A stretch of 64,000 nt of DNA from Mesorhizobium comanense (GCF_005503535.1 NZ_SCNN01000024.1:1-64000); one strand, 5' to 3'; shown: positions 31,641 to 40,326, numbered from the stretch's first letter. The notes: a model not told the origin generated them from the letters alone. Program-made: numbers and translations.

Positions 31641-33063
31641 CCGTCATTTCCATCAGCGGGTCGAGCAGATACTCCAGCACGCGGCGATTGCCGGTCTTGA
31701 CCTCCGCCGTCACCGACATGCCGGGTGTCAAGACAACATCCTTGCCCTCGACCCGTATCGACGTCTCGTTCAGCGTAATGCGCACCGGGAACACCAGCGG
31801 GCCGGAGGCGTCGCGGGCGGTCTCTTCCCTGGCCGCTGATGGCTGCTGCGGCGCGCCTGCGGGGATCGCGTCGTTGGAGACGGTCAGCACCTTGCCGTCG
31901 AGCGTGCCGTAGCGGGTGAAGGGGAAGGCTTCGAGCTTGACCCGCGCCTCCTGCCCTTCATGGACAAAGCCCTTGTCGCGGTTGAGCAGCATCGCCTCGA
32001 TCTCGAGCTTGGTGCCGTCGGGCACGATCACCATCAGCTTCTGTCCGGTCTGCACGACCTCGCCCAACGTATTGACTTCGAGCTGCTGCACGCGGCCGGC
32101 GACCGGGGATTTCAGCAGGCTGGCGCGCTCGAAGAGCGTAGCCTTAGCGAGATCCTGTCGCAGCACCCCGATCGAGCGGTCGATCTCGATAAGTTCGGTG
32201 GCGACCTTGTCGAGATAGGCGTCACGGCGGGCACGCTTTTGCGCCGTAAGCGTCTTCACCGTGGCTTCGAGTTCGGCGATGTGGCCCTCGTCGGACACCG
32301 TCGCCATCAGCTGGTCCTGCTCGCCCTGGCGGGCTTCGATGGTGCTGGTCTTGATGCCAACCTGGCGCTTTTCGAGTTCTTCGAAGACATCCAGTCTGTC
32401 GCCGGCGAGTTCGACCAGCTTGCGACGCTCGACCAACGTCTTGCCGGCGCGCTCGATCTCGATGTGCTTCTGTGCGATCTCGGCTTCGAGGCTGTCCTGT
32501 TCCGACTGATAGGCCGCCAGCGACTGGCGCATCTGCAAGCGTTGCAGCTCGACCAGGGGTGTCGGGGCGTTTTCGGGCACGACGAACGTTGCATCGTCAG
32601 AGGATGTACCGTCGGCCACGGCATCGATCAGCGCCTGGAGCCGCGCCTTGGAGACTTGCGCCGCGGCAAGGTTGCCGGCGTTCTTCTGGCGCTCGGCCTG
32701 ATATTCGGAGGGGTCGAGCTCGACCAGCGTGTCGCCGGCCGCGACATGGTCGCCCGCCTTGACATGCAGCGCCTTGACCGTGCCGGTGATCAGCGGTTCG
32801 ATGACCTGCACCTTGCCGATCGGGATCAGCTTGCCTTGCACGGTCGCATAGGTGTCGATGCGGCCGAACCACGACCAGGTGAGCGCGCCGGTGGCGAAGA
32901 CCATGATCAGCGCGGCGAAGATACGCGCGGCCGGCGAGGCCGGCGTTTCCAGGATCTCGACCGCGGCTGCCTGGAAGGCGCGCTCGTCGCGGTTGAGTTT
33001 CGGACGCTTGGCCTCTGCCTCGCGCGCCACACCTTCTTTCACCGCTTGCCAATAGCGCCCCAT
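31618..33063 (-). CDS. HlyD-family membrane fusion protein of a type I secretion system
   Basis: Periplasmic adaptor that links the inner-membrane ABC exporter to an outer-membrane TolC-like channel. About 481 residues: cytoplasmic tail 1-46, one membrane segment about 47-65 (IFAALIMVFATGALTWSWF), a lipoyl-type half (VQVIEPLITGTVKALHVKAGD), a long alpha-helical hairpin about 150-330, and the second lipoyl/beta-barrel part ending VTAEVKTGNRRVLEYLLDPL, the RTX-adaptor signature. The start overlaps the hlyB stop (TAGGTGATG: GTG 33066 or ATG 33063). Length fits the HlyD/PrtE class. It is co-transcribed with the exporter upstream and the GNAT downstream. Confidence 0.94.
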   Translation of the reverse strand: MGRYWQAVKEGVAREAEAKRPKLNRDERAFQAAAVEILETPASPAARIFAALIMVFATGALTWSWFGRIDTYATVQGKLIPIGKVQVIEPLITGTVKALHVKAGDHVAAGDTLVELDPSEYQAERQKNAGNLAAAQVSKARLQALIDAVADGTSSDDATFVVPENAPTPLVELQRLQMRQSLAAYQSEQDSLEAEIAQKHIEIERAGKTLVERRKLVELAGDRLDVFEELEKRQVGIKTSTIEARQGEQDQLMATVSDEGHIAELEATVKTLTAQKRARRDAYLDKVATELIEIDRSIGVLRQDLAKATLFERASLLKSPVAGRVQQLEVNTLGEVVQTGQKLMVIVPDGTKLEIEAMLLNRDKGFVHEGQEARVKLEAFPFTRYGTLDGKVLTVSNDAIPAGAPQQPSAAREETARDASGPLVFPVRITLNETSIRVEGKDVVLTPGMSVTAEVKTGNRRVLEYLLDPLMEMTDEAFHER

Positions 33064-33066
33064 CAC

Positions 33067-35232
33067 CTATTCCGCCGCCTGAGGTTGGGTGGAGGGGTGC
33101 TGCTCGGCCTGCAGCCGGTAGAGCTGGGCGTAGCGGCCATTGAGTTTCAAAAGCTCCTCATGCGTGCCCTGTTCGGTGATGCGGCCCGCCTCGATGGTCA
33201 TGATGCGGGTGGCGTCGCGAAGGGCCGCCAACCTGTGCGCGATGATGAACACGGTGCGGCCTTTGGCCATCAGCCGCATATTCTGCTGGATGATGTATTC
33301 CGACTCGTAGTCGAGCGCGCTGGTCGCCTCGTCGAACAACAGGATGCGCGGGTTGGTGACCAGCGCCCGGGCAATGGCGATGCGCTGGCGCTGGCCGCCG
33401 GAAAGGTTGGCGCCACGCTCCTCCAGCACCGTGTCGTAGCCCGACTTGAGTTGCAGGATGAAGTCATGCGCGCCCGACAGCTTTGCCGCCTCGATGACGC
33501 GCTCCAGCGGCAAGGCCGGATCGGCCAGCGCGATGTTCTCGCGCACCGTGCGGCGGAACAGGATGTTCTCCTGCAGCACGACGCCGATCTGGCGGCGCAG
33601 ACTTCTTGGATCGATCAGCGCCAGGTCGACGCCGTCGACCAGCACGCGTCCGCGCTCCGGCACATGCAGCCGCTGCAAAAGCTTGGCGACTGTGCTCTTG
33701 CCCGAGCCGGACGGCCCGACAATGCCGATGATCTCGCCGGGCTCGGTCTGGAAAGAGACGTCGCTCAGGATCTCGCGCTCGCCAGGACGATAGCGGAAAG
33801 TGACGTGATCGAAGGCGGCATGGCCTGAAATCTTGCGCAGCGAACCCTGCCCGCCGCCGCCCGATATTTCGACCGGCGCGTTGAGGATGTCGCCGAGCCT
33901 ATCGACGGAGATGCGAACCTGCTGCAGGTCTTGCCAGAGCTGCGCCAGCCGCAGCACCGGGCCGGAGACGCGACCGGCCATGATGTTGAAGGCGACCAGC
34001 TGGCCGACCGTCATGTCGCCGGCCACCACCGCCTTGGCGCCAAACCACATGGTGGCGACGATCACCGCCTTGGAGATGAGCTGGGCGGTGTTGGAGGCGA
34101 AATTGGCGAGCCTGGCGGTGCGGAAACCAGCGCCGACATAGCCGGCGAGCTGGTCCTCCCAGCGCCGCTGCATCTGCGGCTCCACCGCCATCGCCTTCAG
34201 CGTTTCGACGCCAACGATGGATTCGACCAGAAACGTCTGGTTCTCCGCGCCGCGGTTGAACTTTTCCTCGATGCGGCGGCGAAACTCCGGTGTCACCGCC
34301 ATCGACAGGATGACATAGGCCGGGATCGAGCAGACCACGATCAGCGTCAGCCACGGGCTGTAGAGATACATCACCGCGAGGAAGACAAAGAGGAACAGGA
34401 CATCCAGCAGCACGGTCAGCGCCGAGCCGGTGAGGAAGGCGCGAATGTTTTCGAGCTCATGCACGCGCGCCACGGTCTGGCCGGTCTGCCGCGCCTCGAA
34501 GTAGGCGATCGGCAGGCTAAGCAGATGGTGAAACAGCTTTGCGCCGAGCGCCACGTCGATGCGGCTGGTGGTGTGAATGGTGGTGTAGGTGCGAAGCCCG
34601 GTGAGCAGCACCTCGAACATCGATACGGCCGACAGGCCGATGACCAAGACTTCCAGCGTGGTCAGGCCGTTATGAACCAGCACCTTGTCGATGACCAACT
34701 GGAAGAAGATCGGCGAGATCAGGCCGAGCAGTTGCACGAAGAATGAGGCGAGCAGGACCTCGGCGAAGATCCAGCGATAACGGATGATCTCGGGAATGAA
34801 CCAGGAGAAGTCGAAACGCCTGGAAAAACCTTGCGCGAAAGCGCGGCTGGTGACCAGAACGACATGGCCGCTCCACAGCGCCTCGAAATCCCCGCGCGTT
34901 ATCTCCTGCGGCGCGCCAGCCTGCGGATCCTGCAGCAGAACCTTACCCAGGGAAATTGCGGCCAGCAGCGCGAAGCTGCCGTCGGTCTTCTCAATGATCG
35001 CCGGCAGCGGCAGACGGTCCAGCCGCTTCGGTGACGGCGTGGCTATCCTGGCCTTCAGCTTCAGCCTCTTCGCCGCCCGCACAATGTCAACGCGATCGGC
35101 AAGCCTTTCGCCAAGGCCAAGGTCATGGCGAATGGCATCCGGGTCCGCCGGCTGGCGCAAATACTGCGTCATCAGCGTCAAGCAAATGACACCACTGTCC
35201 AGACGCACGACTGTAGGCGTGACGGAGTTCAC
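33067..35232 (-). CDS. HlyB-type ABC exporter (type I secretion permease/ATPase)
   Basis: Inner-membrane ABC transporter that energises protein export. The 721 residues comprise an N-terminal C39-like domain (about 1-125) with VVRLDSGVICLTLM, where the Cys of active C39 peptidases is replaced by Ser (DSG), so it should dock the substrate rather than cut it, as in HlyB. Six membrane helices follow (about 155-430), then the nucleotide-binding domain with Walker A GPSGSGKSTVAKLL (about 506), signature LSGGQRQRIAIARAL (about 611), Walker B ILLFDEATSALD and the H-loop IIAHRLAAL. The first codon is GTG at 35232 with a G-rich tract close upstream. It is the first gene of the RTX operon. Confidence 0.95.
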   Translation of the reverse strand: MNSVTPTVVRLDSGVICLTLMTQYLRQPADPDAIRHDLGLGERLADRVDIVRAAKRLKLKARIATPSPKRLDRLPLPAIIEKTDGSFALLAAISLGKVLLQDPQAGAPQEITRGDFEALWSGHVVLVTSRAFAQGFSRRFDFSWFIPEIIRYRWIFAEVLLASFFVQLLGLISPIFFQLVIDKVLVHNGLTTLEVLVIGLSAVSMFEVLLTGLRTYTTIHTTSRIDVALGAKLFHHLLSLPIAYFEARQTGQTVARVHELENIRAFLTGSALTVLLDVLFLFVFLAVMYLYSPWLTLIVVCSIPAYVILSMAVTPEFRRRIEEKFNRGAENQTFLVESIVGVETLKAMAVEPQMQRRWEDQLAGYVGAGFRTARLANFASNTAQLISKAVIVATMWFGAKAVVAGDMTVGQLVAFNIMAGRVSGPVLRLAQLWQDLQQVRISVDRLGDILNAPVEISGGGGQGSLRKISGHAAFDHVTFRYRPGEREILSDVSFQTEPGEIIGIVGPSGSGKSTVAKLLQRLHVPERGRVLVDGVDLALIDPRSLRRQIGVVLQENILFRRTVRENIALADPALPLERVIEAAKLSGAHDFILQLKSGYDTVLEERGANLSGGQRQRIAIARALVTNPRILLFDEATSALDYESEYIIQQNMRLMAKGRTVFIIAHRLAALRDATRIMTIEAGRITEQGTHEELLKLNGRYAQLYRLQAEQHPSTQPQAAE

Positions 35233-35597
35233 CTACCCCCCGGTAAGGCACTAAAATAGTACCCGTCGATTCATGAGCCGCTTCTAATTGCTACGCAAGT
35301 AGGTGCCGGAGAAATATTTGTATATTCTGGATGTGGGATAACCATTAATATTAGTACGTCTTAATATTCATCGCCAGTGATTGCGATTTTTAAGACGTTG
35401 GCGCTGCAGTCGAGTATCCCGACAACTGAAGCGATGCTAGCTCTATCGCCTGTGGAGAGAGGGCAGACCTACCTTCGGAAATCTTCAAACCGGCAAGCGG
35501 TTATCAAACGCCTGCGATTATGAGGAGGGATTGCTCGGTGGACACCAGTAAGAATTCGGCAGACGAGACGCAAAGCCCGGCCGACGACCTGCGCCCA
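35233..35597. other. A+T-rich promoter region of the T1SS/RTX operon
   Basis: About 365 bases with no credible gene. It is A+T-rich around 35300-35380 and contains a repeated TTAATATT (two copies about 18 bases apart near 35345-35370). The operon promoter must lie here because transcription of the exporter gene starts from this side. No exact promoter can be assigned by eye. Confidence 0.5.
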
Positions 35598-35642
35598 TGT
35601 AAACCGAAGGTCGCGGGTTCGATTCCTGCCGGGGGTACCAGC
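35598..35642 (+). repeat. Right attachment-site repeat (truncated tRNA-Thr copy)
   Basis: A 45-base direct repeat of 11025-11069, matching at 44 of 45 positions. It represents only the 3' half of tRNA-Thr(TGT); no 5' half precedes it, so it is not a functional tRNA. The one difference would turn the first acceptor pair from G-C to G-U. Confidence 0.9.
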
Positions 35643-35700
35643 ATCGATAGAAAACAGGCATTCCCCGCCCCCGTGCCGCGCTGTAGAGCGCCCGTTCCTT

Positions 35701-37173
35701 TCAAGAAAGCGTCTCGCGGATCGCCATGGCCAAGCGGTCGACGCCCTCGATCGTCTGCGCCGCGTTGCAGGCCGCGTAACCCAGCACGAGGCCCTGGGTG
35801 GGCGCGGTGTTCTGGAAGTATTTTGACAGCGGTGAGACGTTGATCGCCCGGCGCCCCGCCGCGTGGCTGACCTTGATGTCGTCGATGCCGGGCCTGAGAT
35901 AGCCCACCACTTGGATTCCCGCTTCCGCCGGTGACAATGTCATTTCCCGGCCGAGCCTTTCTTCCACGACGAAGCGGAAGAGCTGACGGCGCTGCGCGTA
36001 GATCCGGCGCATGCGTTTGAGATGCCGGCTCATGTGCCCTTCGGTGATGAAGTCGGCGAGTGCTGCCTGCAGCACCAGCGGCGCGAACTGGCCCGTGGTG
36101 GACAGCGCATTGGCGATGCGTTCGGCAAGCTCCGGCGGCAGCACCATGAAACCGAGGCGCAGCGCCGGGAACAGGAGTTTGGCGAAGGTGCCGACATAGA
36201 TCACGCGGCCGGAGCGGTCCATGCTCTGGATCGCCGGCACCGGCCGGCCCTGGAAGCGGTACTCGCCGTCGAAATCGTCCTCGATCACCCAGGAATTGCC
36301 GGTCTCGGCGATGTCGAGCAGCCGCAACCGCTCCTCCATGCGCATCGTGATGCCGAGCGGATGCTGGCAGGCCGGCGTTACATAGATGAGGCGTGGCGCG
36401 GGATCGGGCGCGTCGAGCCGCCAGCCGCGCTCCTGGTCGACCGGGATGGGCACGATGCGGGCGCCGGCAACGGTGAAGGCGGCTTTCGCGCCGTAATAGC
36501 CGGGCTCCTCCATCCATACCGGATCGCCGGGATCGAGCAGCAGGCGCGCCAGAAGATCGAAGGCGGCCTGCGCACCCGTGGTGATGACGATCTGCTCGGG
36601 CCGACAGCCGACGCCGCGCGCCGAGAAAAGATAGCCGGCTATCGCCTGTTTCAGCGCGGGATGGCCGGTCACCTCATAGGTACCGAACAGCGTTTCGCCG
36701 TGGCTGGCGCGGCGCGCGACCAGCCTGCCCCAGACGCCGAAGGGAAAGCTCGCGGCATCCGGCATGCCGGGGTGGAAGGCAAAGCGCCCGGGCGTGCCAT
36801 GGTGGCAGGGTTGGCTGAGCAGTTCCTCGCCGCGCCGCGAGGGTGATCGCAGCGGCACGGGCGGTGCCTCGGCCGGCGCTTCGCGCGGTCCGTCCGGCAG
36901 GTCGACAATGACCGGCCGCGCCCCCTGGCGGTTCGCCAGATAGCCTTCGGTGACGAGCTGATCATAAGCCGAGACGATGGTGTTGCGACCAAGGCCGAGC
37001 TCCGCCGCGAGCGCTCGTGTCGAGGGAAGCTCGGAGCCCGGCGCCAGCGTACGGTTGCGGATGATGGCCACCAGCCCGTGATAAAGTTGGCGTGACAGAT
37101 GCTCGCCGCTCGCACGGTTTACCGCCAGCATGTCGAGCGGAAAGGCCTGGCGCTTGCGTTGCAGGGGTTGCAT
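35701..37173 (-). CDS. MocR/PdxR-type regulator (GntR HTH fused to aminotransferase-like domain)
   Basis: Transcriptional regulator of 490 residues. The N-terminal winged helix (about 20-85) has SELPSTRALAAELGLGRNTI and AYDQLVTEGYLANRQGARP. The C-terminal PLP-dependent fold-type I domain (about 130-480) includes PGYYGAKAAF, WVIEDDFDGEYRF and GTFAKLLFPALRLGFM, whose Lys should bind PLP. Such proteins sense amino or PLP-linked metabolites. The founding member, MocR, was found in the Sinorhizobium rhizopine catabolic locus. This gene is divergent from an IolE/MocC-like gene, fitting control of the inositol/inosamine cluster. The 3' end lies only 59 bases outside the island's right repeat. Confidence 0.92.
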   Translation of the reverse strand: MQPLQRKRQAFPLDMLAVNRASGEHLSRQLYHGLVAIIRNRTLAPGSELPSTRALAAELGLGRNTIVSAYDQLVTEGYLANRQGARPVIVDLPDGPREAPAEAPPVPLRSPSRRGEELLSQPCHHGTPGRFAFHPGMPDAASFPFGVWGRLVARRASHGETLFGTYEVTGHPALKQAIAGYLFSARGVGCRPEQIVITTGAQAAFDLLARLLLDPGDPVWMEEPGYYGAKAAFTVAGARIVPIPVDQERGWRLDAPDPAPRLIYVTPACQHPLGITMRMEERLRLLDIAETGNSWVIEDDFDGEYRFQGRPVPAIQSMDRSGRVIYVGTFAKLLFPALRLGFMVLPPELAERIANALSTTGQFAPLVLQAALADFITEGHMSRHLKRMRRIYAQRRQLFRFVVEERLGREMTLSPAEAGIQVVGYLRPGIDDIKVSHAAGRRAINVSPLSKYFQNTAPTQGLVLGYAACNAAQTIEGVDRLAMAIRETLS

Positions 37174-37228
37174 CCCGCCTCCTCACATCGGCTGTCCGCC
37201 GCATCCTGCCACAGCGGGAAACACATGC

Positions 37229-37259
37229 AACTGGTTCCTTCATTTTCCAGAAAACTGGA
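37229..37259. promoter_or_regulatory. Direct-repeat operator candidate for the MocR-type regulator
   Basis: AACTGGTTCC at 37229 and AACTGGACCT at 37253 are direct repeats 24 bases apart in the divergent promoter gap. The second also forms an inverted TCCAG/CTGGA (37246-37259). MocR-type regulators such as TauR bind direct repeats of the CTGGAC type. Confidence 0.5.
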
Positions 37260-37438
37260 CCTCGCGATGGAGACAGAGCAGCGTAGACTTCGTTTCGCAA
37301 GATGTTGGCGAGGCACTGGGAGGACGCCGCGCCAGCGGGAAACGGCAAGGGTTTTCAGCCTGCCGTCGTCCACCGTGGCCTTTTCCTCCTTCGATTTGAG
37401 ATATGCCGGGGCCCTTGGCCGCGGCTGGAAAGCGAGCA

Positions 37439-38368
37439 ATGAGCACAGTTCGACTTGGCATCAATCCCATCACCTGGAGCAATGACGATGTGCCGGAACT
37501 TGGCGGCGACACGCCGCTCGAGACGTGTCTGAGCGAAACCGCGCAGGCGGGCTATGCCGGTACAGAACTCGGCGGCAAGTTTCCTCGTGAGAGCCGCACG
37601 CTCGGTCCGATCCTCGACCACTACGGGCTCGCCCTGGTGTCGGGCTGGTATGACGGGCGCATCTGCGAGAAGGAGGTGGATGAGGAATTCGAGGCGATCC
37701 GCCCGCATCTCACATTGCTCAGGGACCTCGGCGCGAAGCACGTCGTCTATGCCGATACTTCGCGTGGCCGCCATGGGGCGATCCACGACCCGATCTCGCA
37801 GCGCCCAAGGCTCGCGGACGAGGAATGGAAGCCCTACGGCGCCAAGATAACACGGCTCGCTGAACGCTTCGCGGATTTCGGTGTCGGCATGGCGTTCCAC
37901 CATCACATGGGCACGATCGTCGAGACCGACGGCGAGATCGACATGCTGATGAAGACCACTGGCGAAGCGGTCGGCCTGCTCTACGACACCGGGCACTGCG
38001 CCTTTTCCGGCGGCGACCCGGAAAAGCTGCTGCGCCGCCATGTCGGCCGCGTCGTCCACGTCCATTGCAAGGACGTGCGCCCGGCGATGCTGAAGAAAGC
38101 GCGTGACACCGACATGAGCTTCATGGGCGCGGTGATGGAAGGCATCTTCACCGTGCCCGGTGACGGCGCGATCGACTATCCCAGTTTGCTGAAGATGCTC
38201 GCCGACAACGGCTATTCCGGCTGGCTGGTGGTCGAGGCCGAGCAGGACCCGGCCAGGGCGCATCCGCTGACCTATGCCACGATGGGCTATCGCAACCTGA
38301 AGACGCTCGCCGAAGCCGCCGGTTTCACCGTGGAACAGCGTAACAAGGAATTCCACAATGCCAGCTGA
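37439..38368 (+). CDS. IolE/MocC-like inosose dehydratase (TIM-barrel)
   Basis: Predicted to act on an inosose or related cyclitol; IolE dehydrates 2-keto-myo-inositol, and MocC is its relative in rhizopine use. 309 residues starting MSTVRLGINPITWSNDDVPE, the family's N-terminal signature. Xylose-isomerase-like TIM barrel residues are seen in MAFHHHMGTIVET, LLYDTGHCAFSGGDP, VVHVHCKDVRP and GWLVVEAEQDPA, which supply the metal ligands (Glu, Asp, His, Glu). I started at ATG 37439 (purine-rich site upstream) rather than the 12-codon longer frame. It overlaps the next gene by 11 bases, so they are translationally coupled. Confidence 0.88.
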   Translation: MSTVRLGINPITWSNDDVPELGGDTPLETCLSETAQAGYAGTELGGKFPRESRTLGPILDHYGLALVSGWYDGRICEKEVDEEFEAIRPHLTLLRDLGAKHVVYADTSRGRHGAIHDPISQRPRLADEEWKPYGAKITRLAERFADFGVGMAFHHHMGTIVETDGEIDMLMKTTGEAVGLLYDTGHCAFSGGDPEKLLRRHVGRVVHVHCKDVRPAMLKKARDTDMSFMGAVMEGIFTVPGDGAIDYPSLLKMLADNGYSGWLVVEAEQDPARAHPLTYATMGYRNLKTLAEAAGFTVEQRNKEFHNAS

Positions 38369-39200
38369 ACGCAAGGTCGTCATCAACATCGACGACGTCG
38401 GCATGTGCCATGGCGCCAATGTCGCCTACCTGGCCCTGAAACGTGCCGGCGCGGTCGACAGTGGCTCGGTCATGGTGCCCTGCCCGTGGTACCTGGAAAT
38501 CGCCGAGGAAGGGGCCCGGGACGCCTCGCTCAACCTCGGCGTCCACATCACGCTCACGTCCGAAAAGAAATATTACCGCTGGCGGCCCCTGACCAAGGCT
38601 AGCCAGGCGTCAGGCATCGTCGACGGCGACGGCTATCTCTTTCGCAGCGTGCCCGAACTGCGCGCCAGGGGCGAGCCGGAAGCGGTAGAAGCCGAGATGC
38701 GGGCCCAGATCGATGCGGCATTGGCGGCTGGGCTTTCCCTTACGCATATTGACGGCCACATGGGCGCGGTGTTCTCGCCCGAATTCGTCGACCGCTATGC
38801 CGCGGTCGGTATCGAATACGGCATTCCGACGCTGTTTCCGAAAACCATCTCCGTCTACGGGCCTATCCACAACCTCGGCAAGCTCGACGAGAGCATTTAT
38901 GCCGCGCCTGGAAAGAGGCTCGCGGACGCCGGCGAAACACTGGCCAGCGCCGTCTTGGAGACGCCCTGGCACCGCAACCAGCCGGCCCGCGCGCGCTACG
39001 AAACGCTGTTCAGGCAGATCGGCGAGGGCCTGAACTTCCTGTGCCTGCATGCCAACGCGCCCGGCGAGATCGAGGTGATCGAACCGAACTCGGCCCAGAT
39101 CCGCATCGATGAATTCGACCTGCTTCCAGACCCGAATTTCATGGCCTTCGTGGAGGGACTGTCCATCCGCCGGGGCTCACTGCAGGACTTCAGGGCATGA
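38358..39200 (+). CDS. ChbG/HpnK (YdjC)-family carbohydrate deacetylase
   Basis: Metal-dependent deacetylase of the YdjC fold; known members remove N-acetyl groups from chitooligosaccharides or hopanoid precursors. 280 residues with the family's metal-site motifs: VVINIDDVGMCHGAN near the N-terminus (DD pair) and LSLTHIDGHMGAVFSP with the HxDxH set, then a C-terminal FLCLHANAPGE. It sits between the IolE/MocC-like enzyme and a sugar importer and overlaps the former, so its substrate is probably an acetylated intermediate of the same pathway, for instance an N-acetyl-inosamine. That substrate is inference only. Confidence 0.87.
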   Translation: MPAERKVVINIDDVGMCHGANVAYLALKRAGAVDSGSVMVPCPWYLEIAEEGARDASLNLGVHITLTSEKKYYRWRPLTKASQASGIVDGDGYLFRSVPELRARGEPEAVEAEMRAQIDAALAAGLSLTHIDGHMGAVFSPEFVDRYAAVGIEYGIPTLFPKTISVYGPIHNLGKLDESIYAAPGKRLADAGETLASAVLETPWHRNQPARARYETLFRQIGEGLNFLCLHANAPGEIEVIEPNSAQIRIDEFDLLPDPNFMAFVEGLSIRRGSLQDFRA

Positions 39201-39295
39201 TCCTGCTCCGGAGACGACTGGAATGAAGACGAAATGGCCCGACCGGGAGGGTTGGAGCCGGACCTGAGCAACGACAACAATAACTGAGGAGAACG

Positions 39296-40288
39296 ATGAT
39301 GACTGCCTTATTCTCAATGTCTGGAATCCGAAACGCGTTGGGCGCGGCCGCGCTCTCGCTTGCCTTTGCCGGCGCCAGCATCCTCCCGGCGCCGGCACAG
39401 GTGAAGAAGGAGAGCGATGTGCGCATCGTCTTCGTCACCCACGGCCAGGCCAACGACGTCTATTGGAGCGTGGTGAAGAACGGCATGCAGGCCGCCGCCA
39501 AGCAACTCGGCGTCAAGGTCGAATACCAGGCGCCGGAAACCTTCGACGTGGTGCGCATGGCCCGCATGATCGAGGCCGCGACAGCCTCGCAGCCGGACGG
39601 GCTCGTCGTCTCCATTCCCGACATGGATGCCTTGAAGGCGCCGATCCAGGCCGCCAAGGCTGCGGGCATCCCGGTCGTCGTCATCGACAGCGGCGAGGAA
39701 GCGGTCGAGCCGTGGGGCCTCGATCTTTTCGTCGGCGGCGGCTCGGAATACGACAATGGCGTCAAGGCTGGCGAGATCATGGCCAAGGCTGGCGTGAAGC
39801 AAGGCATCTGCGTCAACCACGAGGTCGGCAATGTCAGCCTCGACAAGCGCTGCGAAGGCTACAATGACGGGCTGAAGAAGAGCGGTGGCGCTTCCGCCGT
39901 CGTCGCGGCCACCATGGACCCGACCGATGTGACGCGCCGCGTCGAGGGCTATCTGACCGCGCATCCCGACGTCACCGGCGTGCTGACGCTCGGTCCGACC
40001 GTCGCGGCGCCCCTGCTCAAGATGTTCCAGGACGCCGGGACGATCGGCAATTACAAGATTGGCACCTTCGATCTGTCGCCCGAAATCCTCGATGCCGTGA
40101 GCAAGGGCACGATGATGTTCGGCATCGACAACCAGCAATACATGATGGGCTACTATCCGGTCGTCTTCCTGACCAACAAGGCGATGTGGAGGACCTTCCC
40201 CACCTCGGCCGTGCGCACCGGACCGTCCTTCATCATGAAGGATGACGCGGCCGCCGTCGGCGACCTCAGTAAGGCCGGCATCCGCTGA
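39296..40288 (+). CDS. Sugar ABC transporter substrate-binding protein (RbsB/MocB class)
   Basis: Periplasmic binding protein that captures a sugar or cyclitol. 330 residues with a signal peptide (about 1-36, ending PAPAQ) and the periplasmic-binding-protein type 1 fold: VRIVFVTHGQANDVYWSVVK, PDGLVVSIPDMDALK, GIPVVVIDSGEE, then VTGVLTLGPTVAAPLLK and GTFDLSPEILDAV. GAGGAGAA lies just before the tandem ATG ATG. The gene is followed by a strong hairpin before the permease gene, which would keep binding protein in excess. The ligand is inferred from neighbours to be an inositol-like compound. Confidence 0.92.
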   Translation: MMTALFSMSGIRNALGAAALSLAFAGASILPAPAQVKKESDVRIVFVTHGQANDVYWSVVKNGMQAAAKQLGVKVEYQAPETFDVVRMARMIEAATASQPDGLVVSIPDMDALKAPIQAAKAAGIPVVVIDSGEEAVEPWGLDLFVGGGSEYDNGVKAGEIMAKAGVKQGICVNHEVGNVSLDKRCEGYNDGLKKSGGASAVVAATMDPTDVTRRVEGYLTAHPDVTGVLTLGPTVAAPLLKMFQDAGTIGNYKIGTFDLSPEILDAVSKGTMMFGIDNQQYMMGYYPVVFLTNKAMWRTFPTSAVRTGPSFIMKDDAAAVGDLSKAGIR

Positions 40289-40294
40289 GCCTGG

Positions 40295-40326
40295 GCGGCC
40301 CGCCGGTTCCCTGGCTGGCGGGCCGC
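40295..40326 (+). terminator. Attenuator/terminator between binding-protein and permease genes
   Basis: A perfect 10-bp GC stem (GCGGCCCGCC / GGCGGGCCGC, 12-base loop) followed by TTTGTATT, seven bases after the binding-protein stop. It probably reduces read-through into the permease genes. Confidence 0.7.

Larger units (their letters stand above)
11025..35642. mobile_element. Putative genomic island at tRNA-Thr carrying a type I secretion/giant RTX operon
   Basis: The segment is bounded by 45-bp direct repeats of the tRNA-Thr 3' end. Everything identifiable inside is one minus-strand operon: HlyB-type exporter, HlyD-type adaptor, GNAT, Sel1 protein and the 6041-residue RTX protein. Its non-repetitive parts (about 28.9-31.1 kb and 35.2-35.4 kb) are visibly richer in A+T than the surrounding chromosome. 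No integrase, relaxase, transposase or replication gene can be seen, so it would be non-autonomous or the integrase has been lost. The boundary assignment is firm; mobility is inferred. Confidence 0.75.

Noticed and set aside
31960..33828. Plus-strand frame of 622 residues opposite hlyD/hlyB
   Set aside because: Antisense to two genes with complete domain sets.
35560..35645. A second complete tRNA-Thr gene
   Set aside because: Only the 3' half is present; the upstream sequence cannot form the acceptor 5' strand or D-arm.
35504..36517. A 337-residue minus-strand frame crossing the right repeat
   Set aside because: It is out of frame with the MocR-type gene, and its VPPAGIEPATFGL end is the translated complement of the tRNA remnant, a common false gene.
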